From positions 868,001 through 932,000 of the forward strand of contig JAIXMN010000010.1 of the NCBI GenBank assembly GCA_025716815.1: a stretch of 64,000 nt of DNA, in the 5' to 3' direction. Under the pieces are notes generated by a model. It worked only from the letters and a program-made list of their open reading frames with translations. It was not told the origin of the DNA and did no database searches. A program made the translations under genes and the position numbers. Of the stretch, positions 14,301 to 24,864 are shown piece by piece. This DNA is from Dichotomocladium elegans. Lineage: Eukaryota; Mucoromycota; Mucoromycetes; Mucorales; Lichtheimiaceae. Each line of letters starts with the position of its first letter. Within the stretch, counting starts at the first letter, position 1.

Positions 14301-16912
14301 ACAAAGATGTCCTATATCAATTCACAATCATTGAAGATGGTCAGTTCTCCAACCCCATGTCATATTGGGAAGTCGCATCAGCACTGCAACAGTTCGAGAC
14401 AGATGAAGACACAACACTTGTATCGACACCAAAGCCTTGTATTGGTGTCAGAGTAATTGACCGGAAACATCAGGTCATTTATGTCTGGTCACTTGAGCGC
14501 CTCAAACGCCGATTACACCAAATGCGTAATCTGTGTAACTACGTCGACCGACCTCAGTACCGGTCCCACTTCAACTGGGAGGATCCCTTCTTTGAAAATC
14601 CATGCCCAAAATATACTTTTATTGGTAGTGCATCGGTATCGATTCGTAACTTGACTCTTCTGCAGCCATACGAAAGCGATGTCGAGGTGATTTGCCGCTC
14701 GACGGGTCAGATCAAGGGTAAACTCCGCGTTCTGACGAGACATATCGCTGTCTCGGTTGCAACCAAGGGATCCCATCACCACCGTATATCCCAACCTTCA
14801 CTTCTGAGTGATGAAGTGACAGACCAAGAGGCAGAGCGGGAGGAAGAAAATGAGCAACAGGAAGAGCAGCAGGATCCTCTTGCGCTCAAAGTCGGCCAGC
14901 AGCTCCTATTTGAGGTTGTTCTCCTGGAGCTTTCTGGCTTTACTGAAGCTGACTACCAAGAAATCCATGTCCAGTTTAGACTCTCCTCCTTTGGAGGGAT
15001 TCCTGGACATTCAACCGCAGAAAAGCTTTTCGCCACGGATCCTGTCAGCGGGTATGAGAATGGACCGATCAAGCTCTGCTACAGCCAGAATCTGTCGATT
15101 GTGGTTACACAAAGCGTGCTTGACGCCATGCGGTATGGTATGCTTTCCTTTGAGGTGTATGGCCTTGCCCAGCCGCGCGTATTGTATCACTTCGAGCGTT
15201 GGGATGACCAACGTGAGAAGCCGCGTCTCGCAGATCTGCTTGCGGCCAACCGACTCCTGAATGGGTCAAGTACCGGCAGCTCCCCGCACAATTCACATGG
15301 CAGCACGCTTGAACGGCGATCGGAAGAAGAGCTCTTGGCAGCTGAGCGCCATGACGTGGTCGCATGGGTACAGGTGTGTGAGCTTGCACCGAACGGTGAT
15401 TATGTACCAGCGCCTGTCACAGTCCAGAACACGCTTGACCGAGGCGTCTTTACGCTACGGCAAGGTCTCCAGCGGCGGATTTGCTTGACACTCTCGCATA
15501 CATCAGGACATCAGTTCGAATGGAATTGCGTCTCAAAAGCATCGATTGGCAGAGTCCGACTCTTGGATTCCAAAGGTAGAATCATAGATGCTCCGGCACA
15601 CGACGATGCTGTCATCAAGATTCTGTCCCAACAAACCGTAATATACAAAAACGATGGCACGAGCGAACTGACCGCTCAAGGCGCTTGGGATAGCTCCCAG
15701 CACGAATGTTTATTCCTGAACCGCATCACTGCCAGCAACACCCGGATCTTACTCTATCTTCAATGGGAGATCGAGGCTGAGAAATGCTCCAAACCGATCC
15801 ACTTTGGCATGGATATCGCCGTGCAGATCCTTAATCGAGATGCATCTGGGAGCAGGCTACGATTTCGAAAGCTGCTTGGATCGGAGAAGCAGCTGACAAA
15901 ATCAAGTGGCATCTTTCTGGTCAATCTTCGACCGCCCATGACCCGCCGACTGAGTCAGCTGTGGCGTCTAAATACCGTCTCAAAGTATGTGCGCGGCGAA
16001 GAATCGCTCGGGTCCTGGCGACCACGCGGTGTATCGCTTGTGAACGATTACAAGCATATTAGAAACCGTATCTTGCGTAAGGAGCAGGTTGAGTTTACAA
16101 AACAGTTCTTGGCCTTGCTGGGGGATCACAAGGAAACAAAATCCCCATATAAGGATCAAGATACTCTACTGCCCGAGCAGGTGCAGCTGGTTAAGAAAGT
16201 TCTGGATCTCTGGTCCCAGCATCACGGATCAGATAAAGAGGTATGAGGCATAGCACATTGAGCGCTCATATAGTAAGTAGCAATATTGATCTCGATTTTC
16301 CGAATTCAAACCAGATCGTCATTAGCCAAGACCCACCCATTCCGGGGTTACCAGATTTTGAGGCCAGGCAAGATATCCGCAGTGTTTCCAAGCTCCTCGC
16401 CGAAGTCAAACTTGTTACACAACCGTAAGATGGGGTAGGAGAGAGCGCACAAGCAAGTATCCTCATATTTTCTACGGAAAATGCTAGTGATAATGTCTCC
16501 AAGCGTGGCTATTTAATCTATCAAGAAAGTGCTGTACATGATCGATGGACGAAGCGATGGTTTGTCCTTCGTAGACCCTATATTTATATTTATGCCAACA
16601 ATACGGAGACAGAAGAGCTTGGGCTCATTAATGTGTCCTCAGTACGCATTGATTATAACCGCGCGCTTGAGCAAATGATAGAGGTATGTCACGAAATAGG
16701 ATGACGGGGCAAATGTTCAGCTCGATTCATTTTCTTTTACGTTCCCTTTTCCTCTCACTCCCGTCTCATTTTAGCGATCCAATGTTTTTGCCCTTTATAC
16801 CAATAACAATGCATATACACTCCAGGCCACGTCTAGGAATGATATGATAGACTGGATATCCAAGATTGATCAAATATTCCCCATCAACAACCTAAAAGAC
16901 GATGTACTCTAG
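11331..16912 (+). CDS. UNC104: Kinesin-3 motor (Unc-104/KIF1A type) with FHA and C-terminal PH domain
   Basis: This is a plus-end microtubule motor that moves vesicles and endosomes. The spliced protein starts [18 protein letters not shown]. The motor domain has the P-loop [11 protein letters not shown], switch [14 protein letters not shown], and switch [17 protein letters not shown]. It ends near [18 protein letters not shown], the family's neck region. A long exon (12773-16246) follows. It holds coiled coils, an FHA domain (from about 13370, with GITRVGRED and [12 protein letters not shown]), the KIF1-type segment around [14 protein letters not shown], and the conserved central region. The last exons encode a PH domain ([31 protein letters not shown]), the lipid anchor of this subfamily. 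I place an intron at 16425-16487. The total is about 1,650 residues, as expected for the family. Only the 5' splice sites are somewhat uncertain. Confidence 0.95.
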
Positions 16913-17299
16913 GACTGTCTATGTATATGTTTATGCTGTTCTTTCTCATACCCCTACCTTCGCCCACAAACCCCTTACTATCCCGGCAATCAGTACGTAT
17001 TTATATATATATAAAACGCTTTCATTCAGATGCGCTCTCGTTTTAGTACGGTATTAATGAGCATATGTATGATACATCCAAGTTTAGCGAGTATGTATTA
17101 ACACCCCCCCAACAGGTGCGGATGAGCAACATTAGGAAGACAAGGGGGCCACAGCATAGAAACAATATCATAGGAGCGTAATCACCAGAGTCGGGCGCTC
17201 CTGTTTACTGCATACTGATGCCATCCCGCATTCATGGAATAAAAGACGTTATTCTTGCGAAGATTGAGGTGAATGTGCTGGGAACTTGGAGGATATTAT
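16913..17299. other. Convergent 3' intergenic, kinesin-3 / INTS11
   Basis: 387 bp lie between two facing stop codons. The stretch is A/T-rich just after the kinesin stop, with AATAAAA-like stretches on both strands. I looked here for a missing last exon of INTS11 and saw none. Confidence 0.5.
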
Positions 17300-18997
17300 T
17301 TACAAGGAATGATCGGTTTTGAATTTGGATTCGGATATCAATTCAACCTGAGGACGCTTGTTCCATTCATCATTGTAACGGAATCGGAGCATGCCTTTGA
17401 GCGGGATACCTGTTCGCGGGCCCATCGTCTCTCCTTCTTCGTTCCTGGTTATTGCGTCCCGCTCTAGGCATGATTTTAGAAGTGCTGTGCTGATCCTTGC
17501 TTCGATTGCCTGACTTGTCTCGATATCGATGGTCTCTCCGTTCTCAGGATTGGTACAGGGAATATTGAGTTCCTTGATAATCTTACTTTTCAAGTATTCC
17601 ATCGATCCCTTCTCACCGTGGACCAGTACCACATTGCGAGGCTCACAATGTCGAAGGAGTTGCATGATACCTTTGGCATCCGCATGAGCACTGAAAGACA
17701 AGTTCCGGACTTGCAAGTTGACTTGCACCTGAGTGAACCTGTCAACATCAATAACTTTATGTCCCTGCAGGACCTTCGCGCCAATGGTGCCTGCTGCGCA
17801 GTAGCCAGGCATGATGACCATATTCTTCGGGTCTGGTGCGAGTCGTTTGAAAATTTCAAGGGACATGCCCAAGTTCAGCATGCCTGGGCTAGCGAAAATG
17901 ACCATGGGGCCTGGATGGTCCAGATAAGCCTTATCCCACGGCTGCAGATGCTTAAAATCAAACATGTTGCGTTCCACAAAAGTCGACTTGACTTTTTGGT
18001 TCGTCCAGTTGATAAAGAGTTCGTAATAGTGGTTGGCACGCTGCGTCAGTCCTGCCGAGAAATAGACAGGAACCTTAAGATCCAAACGTTCCCAGTATGA
18101 CTCGATGAGTATACACAATTCTTGCGCACGGCCCAGCGCAAACACCGGGATCACCACTTTGCCCCCCGCAGCGACACATCCATGCACTTTCTTCAGAAAA
18201 TCTCGCTCACGCGATCGCTTTGAGTCCCGGATCGTCGTACCGTAGGTGCTTTCGGTAATGAGCACATCCGGTCGGAGCTTGTCGATCCATGCCGAACCCA
18301 AATGGCGATCAGGCGTCATGTTGTAGTCCCCGGTGTATACGAGGGACTCATTGCCTACTTTGGCATAGATCATGGCAGCACCCAGCACGTGTCCCGCGTA
18401 GTATGCTTTAATCTCCAGTTCATCATCAATATGGATCGTCTGATGCAGATTGATCGGAATCACTTTCTTCATGCACGCTTTGATCATAGCCGATGTGAAG
18501 AAATTGGTCTCGCCTTTGCGTTCAACTGTGATTTTACGATAATCTTCCAGTAGAATTGGACAGATAGCTTTAGTCGGGTGTGTCATGTATATAGGTCCGT
18601 CATAGCCGCACATTTCCGTAAAATAAGGTAGGGCGCCGCAGTGGTCGAGGTGAAAATGACTAATGACAACAGCGTCGATGATCTCTGTGAAACGTCCCAT
18701 TTTCGAAATGTATGAAAAATCTGGAAATCGGCGCGCATCGTTGTAGCCCATATGCATCCCTGCATGGAATCGCATGTTAAATCATCGAGTCTAGAATACT
18801 TATTCAACGAATCTGCATTACCGCAATCGAACATAATGTTTTTGCCATTAATGGTGACAAATATACAGCTGCGACCAACATCTTGGCCTAATCATTCGTA
18901 AGACACCGCTTCTTTGGGGGGATGAAGAGGGGAAAAGGTCTAAAAGAATTTGATTCGGACGCGTACCTGCACCCAAAGGGACGATTTGAATGGTCAT
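17300..18997 (-). CDS. INTS11: Integrator subunit 11 (INTS11/CPSF73-like RNA endonuclease), short C-terminus
   Basis: Exon 1 (start complement of 18995-18997) reads [11 protein letters not shown], exon 2 [19 protein letters not shown], and one long exon covers the rest ([18 protein letters not shown] onward). Metallo-beta-lactamase motifs are complete: [33 protein letters not shown], and LITESTYGT. The beta-CASP part has [37 protein letters not shown] and LVHGE. Residue by residue it is much closer to INTS11 than to CPSF73. INTS11 cleaves nascent snRNAs and promoter-proximal transcripts in the nucleus as part of Integrator. The protein is about 518 residues, against about 600 in animals. The end (KFKTDHSL) comes before the C-terminal domain that pairs with INTS9. 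It lies tail to tail with kinesin-3 and head to head with TVP23. Confidence 0.93.
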
Positions 18998-19466
18998 TCG
19001 ACGTGGAGTGTTTGGCGGGGAAAGAACGGCTGTGTTTCGGGAAGTAGCTGAACGGACGCATTTTATGCGATCCTCTTTTTACTTTATGTACTTCATTTCA
19101 ACTGCAGCCAGGTCTGCCTAGCACTACTTTACCTGGCTTTTGCCCATACTTTTCTTCCTTCTTCTGATGCTGTCATCTAAGGGCGTGCTGTTATTCTTTT
19201 ACTGTTACAACACGCAGATATCCCTTAATATCGCTGCCAGTTTTAGGGCATACCACTATCGCCATACGGTATATTATATTTAAATGGCGACCTAATACAC
19301 ATTTTTAAAAGAAACCCCACCCCACGCTGGCCTGGTAGACATTCTTTAACTAAAATTGCAGCATTATGGTTTGTTTGAGTTGAAGCAGCATTCCCTCCGC
19401 CAGTAGACTGAGCAAATGCGCGCTCTTTATTGTAGGCGGATGAGAGCAGGGTTAACCTACTGCATG
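18998..19466. promoter_or_regulatory. Divergent upstream region, INTS11 / TVP23
   Basis: About 470 bp lie between the INTS11 start and the first recognisable TVP23 exon. The true first exon and ATG of TVP23 must lie here, but I could not place them with confidence. Confidence 0.35.
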
Positions 19467-20278
19467 AGGAGATAATCCCGGATGACCTCGAGGCAGGCAG
19501 ATCATTATCCAATAACAATAACGGCACGCATGCAGGTGGTTCAATCAGCAATCAGCCCAAAAGCAACGCTGTTAGAGAATACTTTGAACAATCGAGGTAG
19601 CATTCACTTTCTACACTTGCTGACAAAAGAAGATGGGTTGACTCAGAATATACGATTCACAGCCATCCCGTCGCTGCATTCTTTTTCTTGGCGTTCCGTG
19701 TTGGCGCATTGCTCACGTACCTGCTCGGTTCTATCTTCACCGATAATTTCACGCTTGTTTTTGTTATCACAATCCTGCTTCTTGCTTTCGATTTTTGGAC
19801 CGTCAAAAACGTGTCTGGACGACTTTTGGTGGGCCTGCGGTGGTGGAATGAAATTCAGGAGGATGGATCTAACCGCTGGGTCTTTGAGAGCGCGAGCGTA
19901 AGTCTTATTTGGTCCTCCACAAAGCATCCATGCTCACTTGTATTCATTTTATGATATTAGCCTACGCGTAAAAATAATGCGGCAGATTCGCGCCTTTTTT
20001 GGACGGTCCTCTATGTGACCCCCGTCCTGTGGGCCTTGCTAGCGCTCACCTGCATTTTCACTTTCAAGGTCTCCTGGCTAGTTATTGTAGTGATGGCTAT
20101 CGTGCTGAACGTGGCGAACGTATATGGATACTCACAATGCGACAAGGATGCAAAGCGAAAGTGGGCCACCGGAATTGCCGCACAGACGGCTTTCGGTTCC
20201 CTCGGCAGCACAGCAACCGGCTTTGTTGGGAGGGCCGTCGGTTCTGGCCTTACTAGTTTATTCAGCTCTTCGCGATAA
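19467..20278 (+). CDS. TVP23: Golgi membrane protein Tvp23 (FAM18 family), 5' end uncertain
   Basis: The reading frame DDLEAGRSLSNNN...VREYFEQS joins across an intron (about 19595-19670) to SHPVAAFFFLAFRVGALLTY. It then runs into LLAFDFWTVKNVSGRLLVGL and RWWNEIQEDGSNRWVFES, the family signature. A second intron (about 19896-19961) leads to PTRKNNAADSRLFWTVLYV, two more membrane spans, and YGYSQCDKDAKRKWATG. It ends near SLFSSSR. Tvp23 proteins are tetraspan Golgi/trans-Golgi proteins involved in vesicle trafficking. The start given is the beginning of the recognisable frame. No in-frame ATG is visible within it because an upstream stop closes the frame near 19432, so an additional 5' exon is likely. 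Confidence 0.85.
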
Positions 20279-20305
20279 AAGCAATACATTTATATATCCG
20301 TTCTT

Positions 20306-20329
20306 CTCTTTTTTTTTTTTAAAAAAAAA
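20306..20329. repeat. T12A9 self-complementary tract downstream of TVP23
   Basis: A run of T's passes directly into a run of A's, forming a perfect palindrome of about 18 bases just after the TVP23 stop. A similar T11A14 tract lies at 20453-20477. Confidence 0.7.
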
Positions 20330-20452
20330 CAAAAAAACAAAAGCAATGCGTTGCACATACAGAGCTCGGTACTTGCGAGCCCAAAGTTAAACTTAAGGAT
20401 CCAAAGGTTATGATCTTCCACTAATCAGTTGGCGAGGACAAAATAATAGGCC

Positions 20453-20477
20453 TTTTTTTTTTTAAAAAAAAAAAAAA
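20453..20477. repeat. T11A14 self-complementary tract
   Basis: This is a second T-run/A-run palindrome, 125 bp from the previous one. It could act in 3'-end formation or be a simple-sequence expansion. Related tracts lie at about 5216-5236 and 38371-38399. Confidence 0.6.
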
Positions 20478-20535
20478 GAAAAAGTATGCTGATGTACCGA
20501 CCTGGGTTTATCATATCTCATTGTTTGGCCTGACA

Positions 20536-20820
20536 ATGGTTGGGAAGCCCAGTGAATCAGAGATCTTGGTGACCGGTTCTCTTGAAACACAGTTAGTTAA
20601 CTGGTATGATAACAGACGACCGGGCCAAATTGCCCAACCGGATGACAAAAGCGGCGTATTGTCTACCGCTCCAGATTTGGCTGGAGTATTCTTCATTAAA
20701 TATACACATGATGAGTTATTTTCTATGCGCAAGCCAGATTGTAACCGCTCGGTGACGAGCAATTTTCCCTGTGCCGTTTTCTCAGCTCCTCAGCCACACA
20801 CATCGGTAGAATCGATTTGA
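20536..20820 (+). CDS. Possible small protein with an eIF4E-binding-like motif
   Basis: An open frame from the ATG at 20536 (MVGKPSESEILVTGSLETQL) runs about 94 codons with no intron needed. The only recognisable element is FIKYTHDELFSMRKP (codons from about 20692). It fits the YxxxxL-hydrophobic consensus that 4E-BP, 4E-T and GIGYF-type proteins use to bind eIF4E, and the following R-K-P resembles 4E-T-like context. The motif is short and could arise by chance. The frame may be a relic or an exon of a larger gene, since nothing similar continues downstream. Confidence 0.25.
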   Translation: MVGKPSESEILVTGSLETQLVNWYDNRRPGQIAQPDDKSGVLSTAPDLAGVFFIKYTHDELFSMRKPDCNRSVTSNFPCAVFSAPQPHTSVESI

Positions 20821-21740
20821 GTGTAAAAAGCATACTAATTACTTTTAGCCGGATATAGGATAGACTTCGTTCTTTCAAACATAGTTATAATCTTCAGAAT
20901 ACGACTGTTTCATTACGGCAAAGCTGATAATTCTATGAAAATATCAGATCTTATTGTTTTTTCATGTGTATTTCTTTTGATTCCTTACTATGTCTCAGCG
21001 GCCGCGTGCAAGTATGTGGCACAGTGAGAGCCAGGTTTAATTGGCTGATGCTACTCCGTCGCGACATCACATTTAAAACTGCGGTTAGCTTTACACAGTG
21101 TGTTGAATGGTTTGCGAGAGAGAAAGCATCGGTAGAGACCTAGATGACCCAAAGTAACTTACAATCGCAACTTTAGCCAACTTTACAGTGAGGTAATAAT
21201 GGACCTAGAGCGGGTACGCTGTGCTTATGCACCTTGCTGAATCCCCGCGGAAGAGGTTGCGTGGCTAATTTTACTTCATTTTTCTTTGGTCATCACCATA
21301 AAGCAAAAATATCATACTCAGATCCTAACTTCGACAGCGGTGTCGGGCGCAACATAAGGGGAAGGGACAAGTGTATGGGGCATAGTGCGAGCCCCATTCT
21401 CATATGCATGGAAATATCTCAACCCGTGGTCTGTTTACGATGTGGTGTCGAAAGACTTTGCTGGCTTTCTGAGCTCTGGAAGTACGACCTGTCCAAGACG
21501 ACCGTCTATGTCACACAAAGGCTATCGGATGCGGGAAACGAGACAGTACACGGCCCCATGACACAGCACGCCCCAGACCATAACAGAAAAAAGGTGGCAA
21601 CCCAAAATAAGTAGGGCATGGCAAAGCGTTTTACCGCTTGAAGTCTCCAACCTTCCATTGGCTGTGCTCCCCATTGAAGTCAGTGGCTTTCTATTGAAGC
21701 GGTTTTCCCTCACTCCCCATGCTGCTCTTTCCCCCATTCG
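20821..21740. other. Intergenic, no gene recognised
   Basis: The frame at 21234-21614 has no recognisable domain. The region immediately before 21741 is pyrimidine-rich and probably contains the leader of the ERT1/AcuK gene. Confidence 0.4.
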
Positions 21741-23753
21741 ATGACGACGTCGACAATGACTGCAGTCTCTCCTCTCTCTTCGAGTCACAATAATCGCACT
21801 GCCGGTACATCATACCCCACTACTCAGCGAAAAAAGAAAGCGGCCAGGGCGTGTGTGCATTGCCAAAAGGTACCTGCTGCTACAGTATTCATATTTCACT
21901 TCACGAATATGAACTCACTTCCTTTCACTTTTCCTGCTGTTAGGCGCATTTAACTTGTGACGACTGTAAGTTAGGATTTTATATTATCGACAAAGAGAGG
22001 TGCTAACTATGTATTTTGTATTTATACATGGATTCCCATTTAAAACCCTTTTCCCTTCTTTGCAGCCCGCCCTTGCCAACGGTGTATCAAACGAGACCTT
22101 GCATCAACATGCACGGACGGCACAAGGAAAAAGGCAAAGTACCTGCAGGATGTTCAAGGTAGTTAACACACAGCGGCGAAAGATCACCAGATATTAAACT
22201 TTGATAATTCTAGATCCATTAATAAGCAGCAGTGCGAGCACCAGCACCAGCAATGATCAGTGCCAGTACCAACAGGAAGTTCAGTTTCCTTCTCAGGTTA
22301 AATTAGCGCATTCATCGTCTGCATTAAACGAAGTATCTCATGACAGTGGTGTGATCACGCCTATTGCCGACCCACACACCTTCATCGGTACGTGCACACA
22401 ATAGAAAAGAGGCTGTGTGTACGACCGACGTATGCACATCATTGACTCGACCGGCGCTCACAACGGTTTCTTTTACAGGAAATGGAAGTGGAAGCAGCCT
22501 GTTGGGTCTTGATTATGGATTCGGATCTTCTTCGACCAACCTTGAATACTCCTTTCTCAGCAATATGCTCGGCAACAACTCCTTTCTCAATCCAGCGTCG
22601 ATCACGGCCTCTAATCACAATAATAGTCCTAGCAACCAATCCAGTAATTTTGCAGATATCTGGTCAACGGGAGTTACAACGTCTCACAGCAATCACTCCA
22701 ATGCAACAAACCCCATCAATCCATTTGGTGATACCTTACTCGTTGACCGGCCCCAAACTTCCCCGACCACTACCGTATTATCTGTCGCTCCATCGATCTC
22801 GTATACAAACGCATCTATTAAAACCATTACTCCCTCCTCGGCCTCAAAACTAACCACCTCAGCCGTTGTCACGAAACGGCGGTCAACGCAGCTATGCACA
22901 CCTGCAGCAGCCTATGCTAGGGCCCAGAAACCATACAGCTACGCAGAGGGATACCATTATCTTATTAGACACGTTCGACAAAAGTAAGCGCTCGAATGAA
23001 AGAAAGAAAAATACATTCTCACCCGTTTTTCTCTATTTTTTTTATAAAGTATGACACGAGAAGATTTAATGCGCATCAGTCGAGCTCTAGCCTTGTTCCG
23101 GCCAAGTGTTCTAGCCTCGATGATGAATTTAACCGAAGACGATTTGATTTTTACGGAGAAATGTCTACAGAGGACGCTGCTGGTAAGTATGGCTGGTGGG
23201 AAAAACAAAGTGCGGGGCGGTGGTTGCCTCTCACGCTCTCATATTGATGCTGAATATGTGTGGTTTCGACCTATTAGGAGCACGAAAAGCTTATCAGTTA
23301 CTCGGGAACACCAACCGCCGTGTGGCGACGCACTGGAGAGATTGCACTGGTCGGAAAAGAGTTTTCTTTATTAACGCAGTGGTCGCGCGATGCCCTTTTA
23401 TCGAAAAAAACATATATTTTTGAGGTATTTTCGACCTAGCCCGACAAGAAGAAAGAGAGAATGTTGACTTTTTGTTGTATCTGCAAATATAGCTCATGAG
23501 CAACGCTTCTGCGGTCGAATACTGGGAAAAATATGCCCTTCACGCCTTTGACAATACGGATACCGCTGTATACAGCTCTTGCATTCTCCAGAGTCCTACG
23601 AAGCGTGCGGTTCCATGTACGTTCTGCTTCACTATTAAGCGAGATATCTTCGATCTACCCAGCATCATCATTGGCAATGTAAGTTGTCATTTATCAAGTA
23701 TTCTAAAGTCCTGTATTGACCTCGTTAAACAGTTTCTGCCTATCCTGAGCTGA
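21741..23753 (+). CDS. ERT1: ERT1/AcuK-type Zn(II)2Cys6 transcription factor with PAS domain
   Basis: The start gives [20 protein letters not shown]. The zinc cluster is split by introns but reads [20 protein letters not shown] and then [19 protein letters not shown]. All six cysteines are in ERT1/RDS2/AcuK spacing, and the donor near 21970 joins TCDD to SRPCQRC. A Ser/Thr/Asn-rich middle follows. The C-terminal part has [51 protein letters not shown], and [17 protein letters not shown]. It finishes with [20 protein letters not shown], the PAS-like region of this family, ending FLPILS. Members bind DNA in the nucleus and activate gluconeogenic and non-fermentable-carbon genes such as PCK and FBP. 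Intron count is about six to eight; exact junctions in the middle are less certain. Confidence 0.9.
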
Positions 23754-24280
23754 ACTACGGGATCAAAGAAAATACCCTCGTTTCCACATCTCTCTAAATC
23801 CACCAGTATTCTGGTGTAGATGAATATATAGATACCAAAGTATAAAAGGTAACACCTCCGCATATCTCCATAACCCTGAGCACATTATCGCATCATTTTA
23901 ATTGTACAGTAAAGTCATATTCCTCCAATTCTGCGACCGCAGAATCACAAAAGTAAAGTTCGATTGTCCAAATAGCTTTATTGTTTAAGTTTCATGAATA
24001 CAATTATTATCAGGAAACTAGAACATGAGCGAGCAATTTCTCAGTTATAGCGTGGACATTGCTCTTCCCCGATCAAGTCCCAGCGTAGTTCATTAATAAG
24101 AAAATGAAAAAATATATCACAGTATGTATGATTTGTGGATCTTTCTGGTCTTCTTATCTAATCCGCAATAGCTGCCAAAGCTTTGATAGCGTTGTTTGAG
24201 CACTCCGCCAGCGTATGTACCCGATATACAGGAAAAGTTTACCTTAGGTTACCGATCTATGAATTAGACGGCAGAACGTT
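23754..24280. other. Intergenic between the ERT1-like gene and the repeat block
   Basis: No gene or domain is seen. The sequence is unique up to about 24280, where repeat-derived sequence begins abruptly. Confidence 0.45.
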
Positions 24281-24611
24281 AATACCAAAGAAACTTCAGC
24301 AATCCTCTGAGAAAGCCTGATGTCGAGGAAGACATTGTCGATCGCAAAGAAAGCCATGTATGATCACTCACACCCCTATTCCACCTGGATCTGCTATAAA
24401 TAATAGGTCCCTGAGCGAATTATCTCTTCTTTATCAAATCTATCCTTGGGATTTCTTCCATGAGTTCCCAGGGTATGAACCTTTATATCGACTTGCTTGT
24501 TATTCGAATCTACCATCTTTTGACCATATTAGGTAGACCAACAGCACCTGTAATTGATGAGCCATGGAAGAGAGGTCTAAAAGGATATCGGACTACTGGT
24601 GGTGCCGCCTT
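24281..24611 (+). repeat. Partial fifth copy of the element's 3' end (fragment E)
   Basis: From ACCAAAGAAACTTCAGCAA onward this stretch matches, in plus orientation, the 3' flank of copies B and D. It is inverted relative to the adjacent end of copy A (24901-25222), so the two form a small inverted repeat around about 290 bp. It shares segments that B lacks, such as the stretch around TATCGACTTGCTTGTTATTC. Confidence 0.8.
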
Positions 24612-24864
24612 CGTGCAGCGCCTTTCCCGCCTTTTTTGCCTGTGCTTGTCCCTGCTGTCGTTTCGGTGTTGCTCTCACACAAGGTGATCCCTTTTTTTGT
24701 TTGCTCCCAGCTGCCTTGTCCCCGCATCAACCGCGTAAATGCCGCTGCCCCATCTTTTGCCAGGCTTCGTGCCTACTATTGTGCATACAGTGTGCCCTTG
24801 ATATTGCTTTTGCGCCATTCGCGCTTTATCTCTGCCATGAGCCGCCGGTACTCCTCGGTACGAA
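24612..24864. other. Unique insert between inverted fragments E and A
   Basis: About 250 bp have no counterpart in copies B, C or D. On the minus strand the end near 24866 opens a frame with EEYRRLMAEIKREWRKSNIK followed shortly by stops. It might be a trapped gene fragment, but I do not recognise it. Confidence 0.3.

Noticed and set aside
12773..16246. Treating the 1157-codon frame as a complete intronless gene
   Set aside because: Its N-terminus is the second half of a kinesin motor domain and its frame continues by splicing into a PH domain, so it is an internal exon.
19482..19901. Frame starting MTSRQADHYPIT as the TVP23 start
   Set aside because: It is in the wrong frame to splice into SHPVAAFFFLAF. 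The correct frame in that exon (DDLEAG...FEQS) has no ATG, so the real start is upstream.
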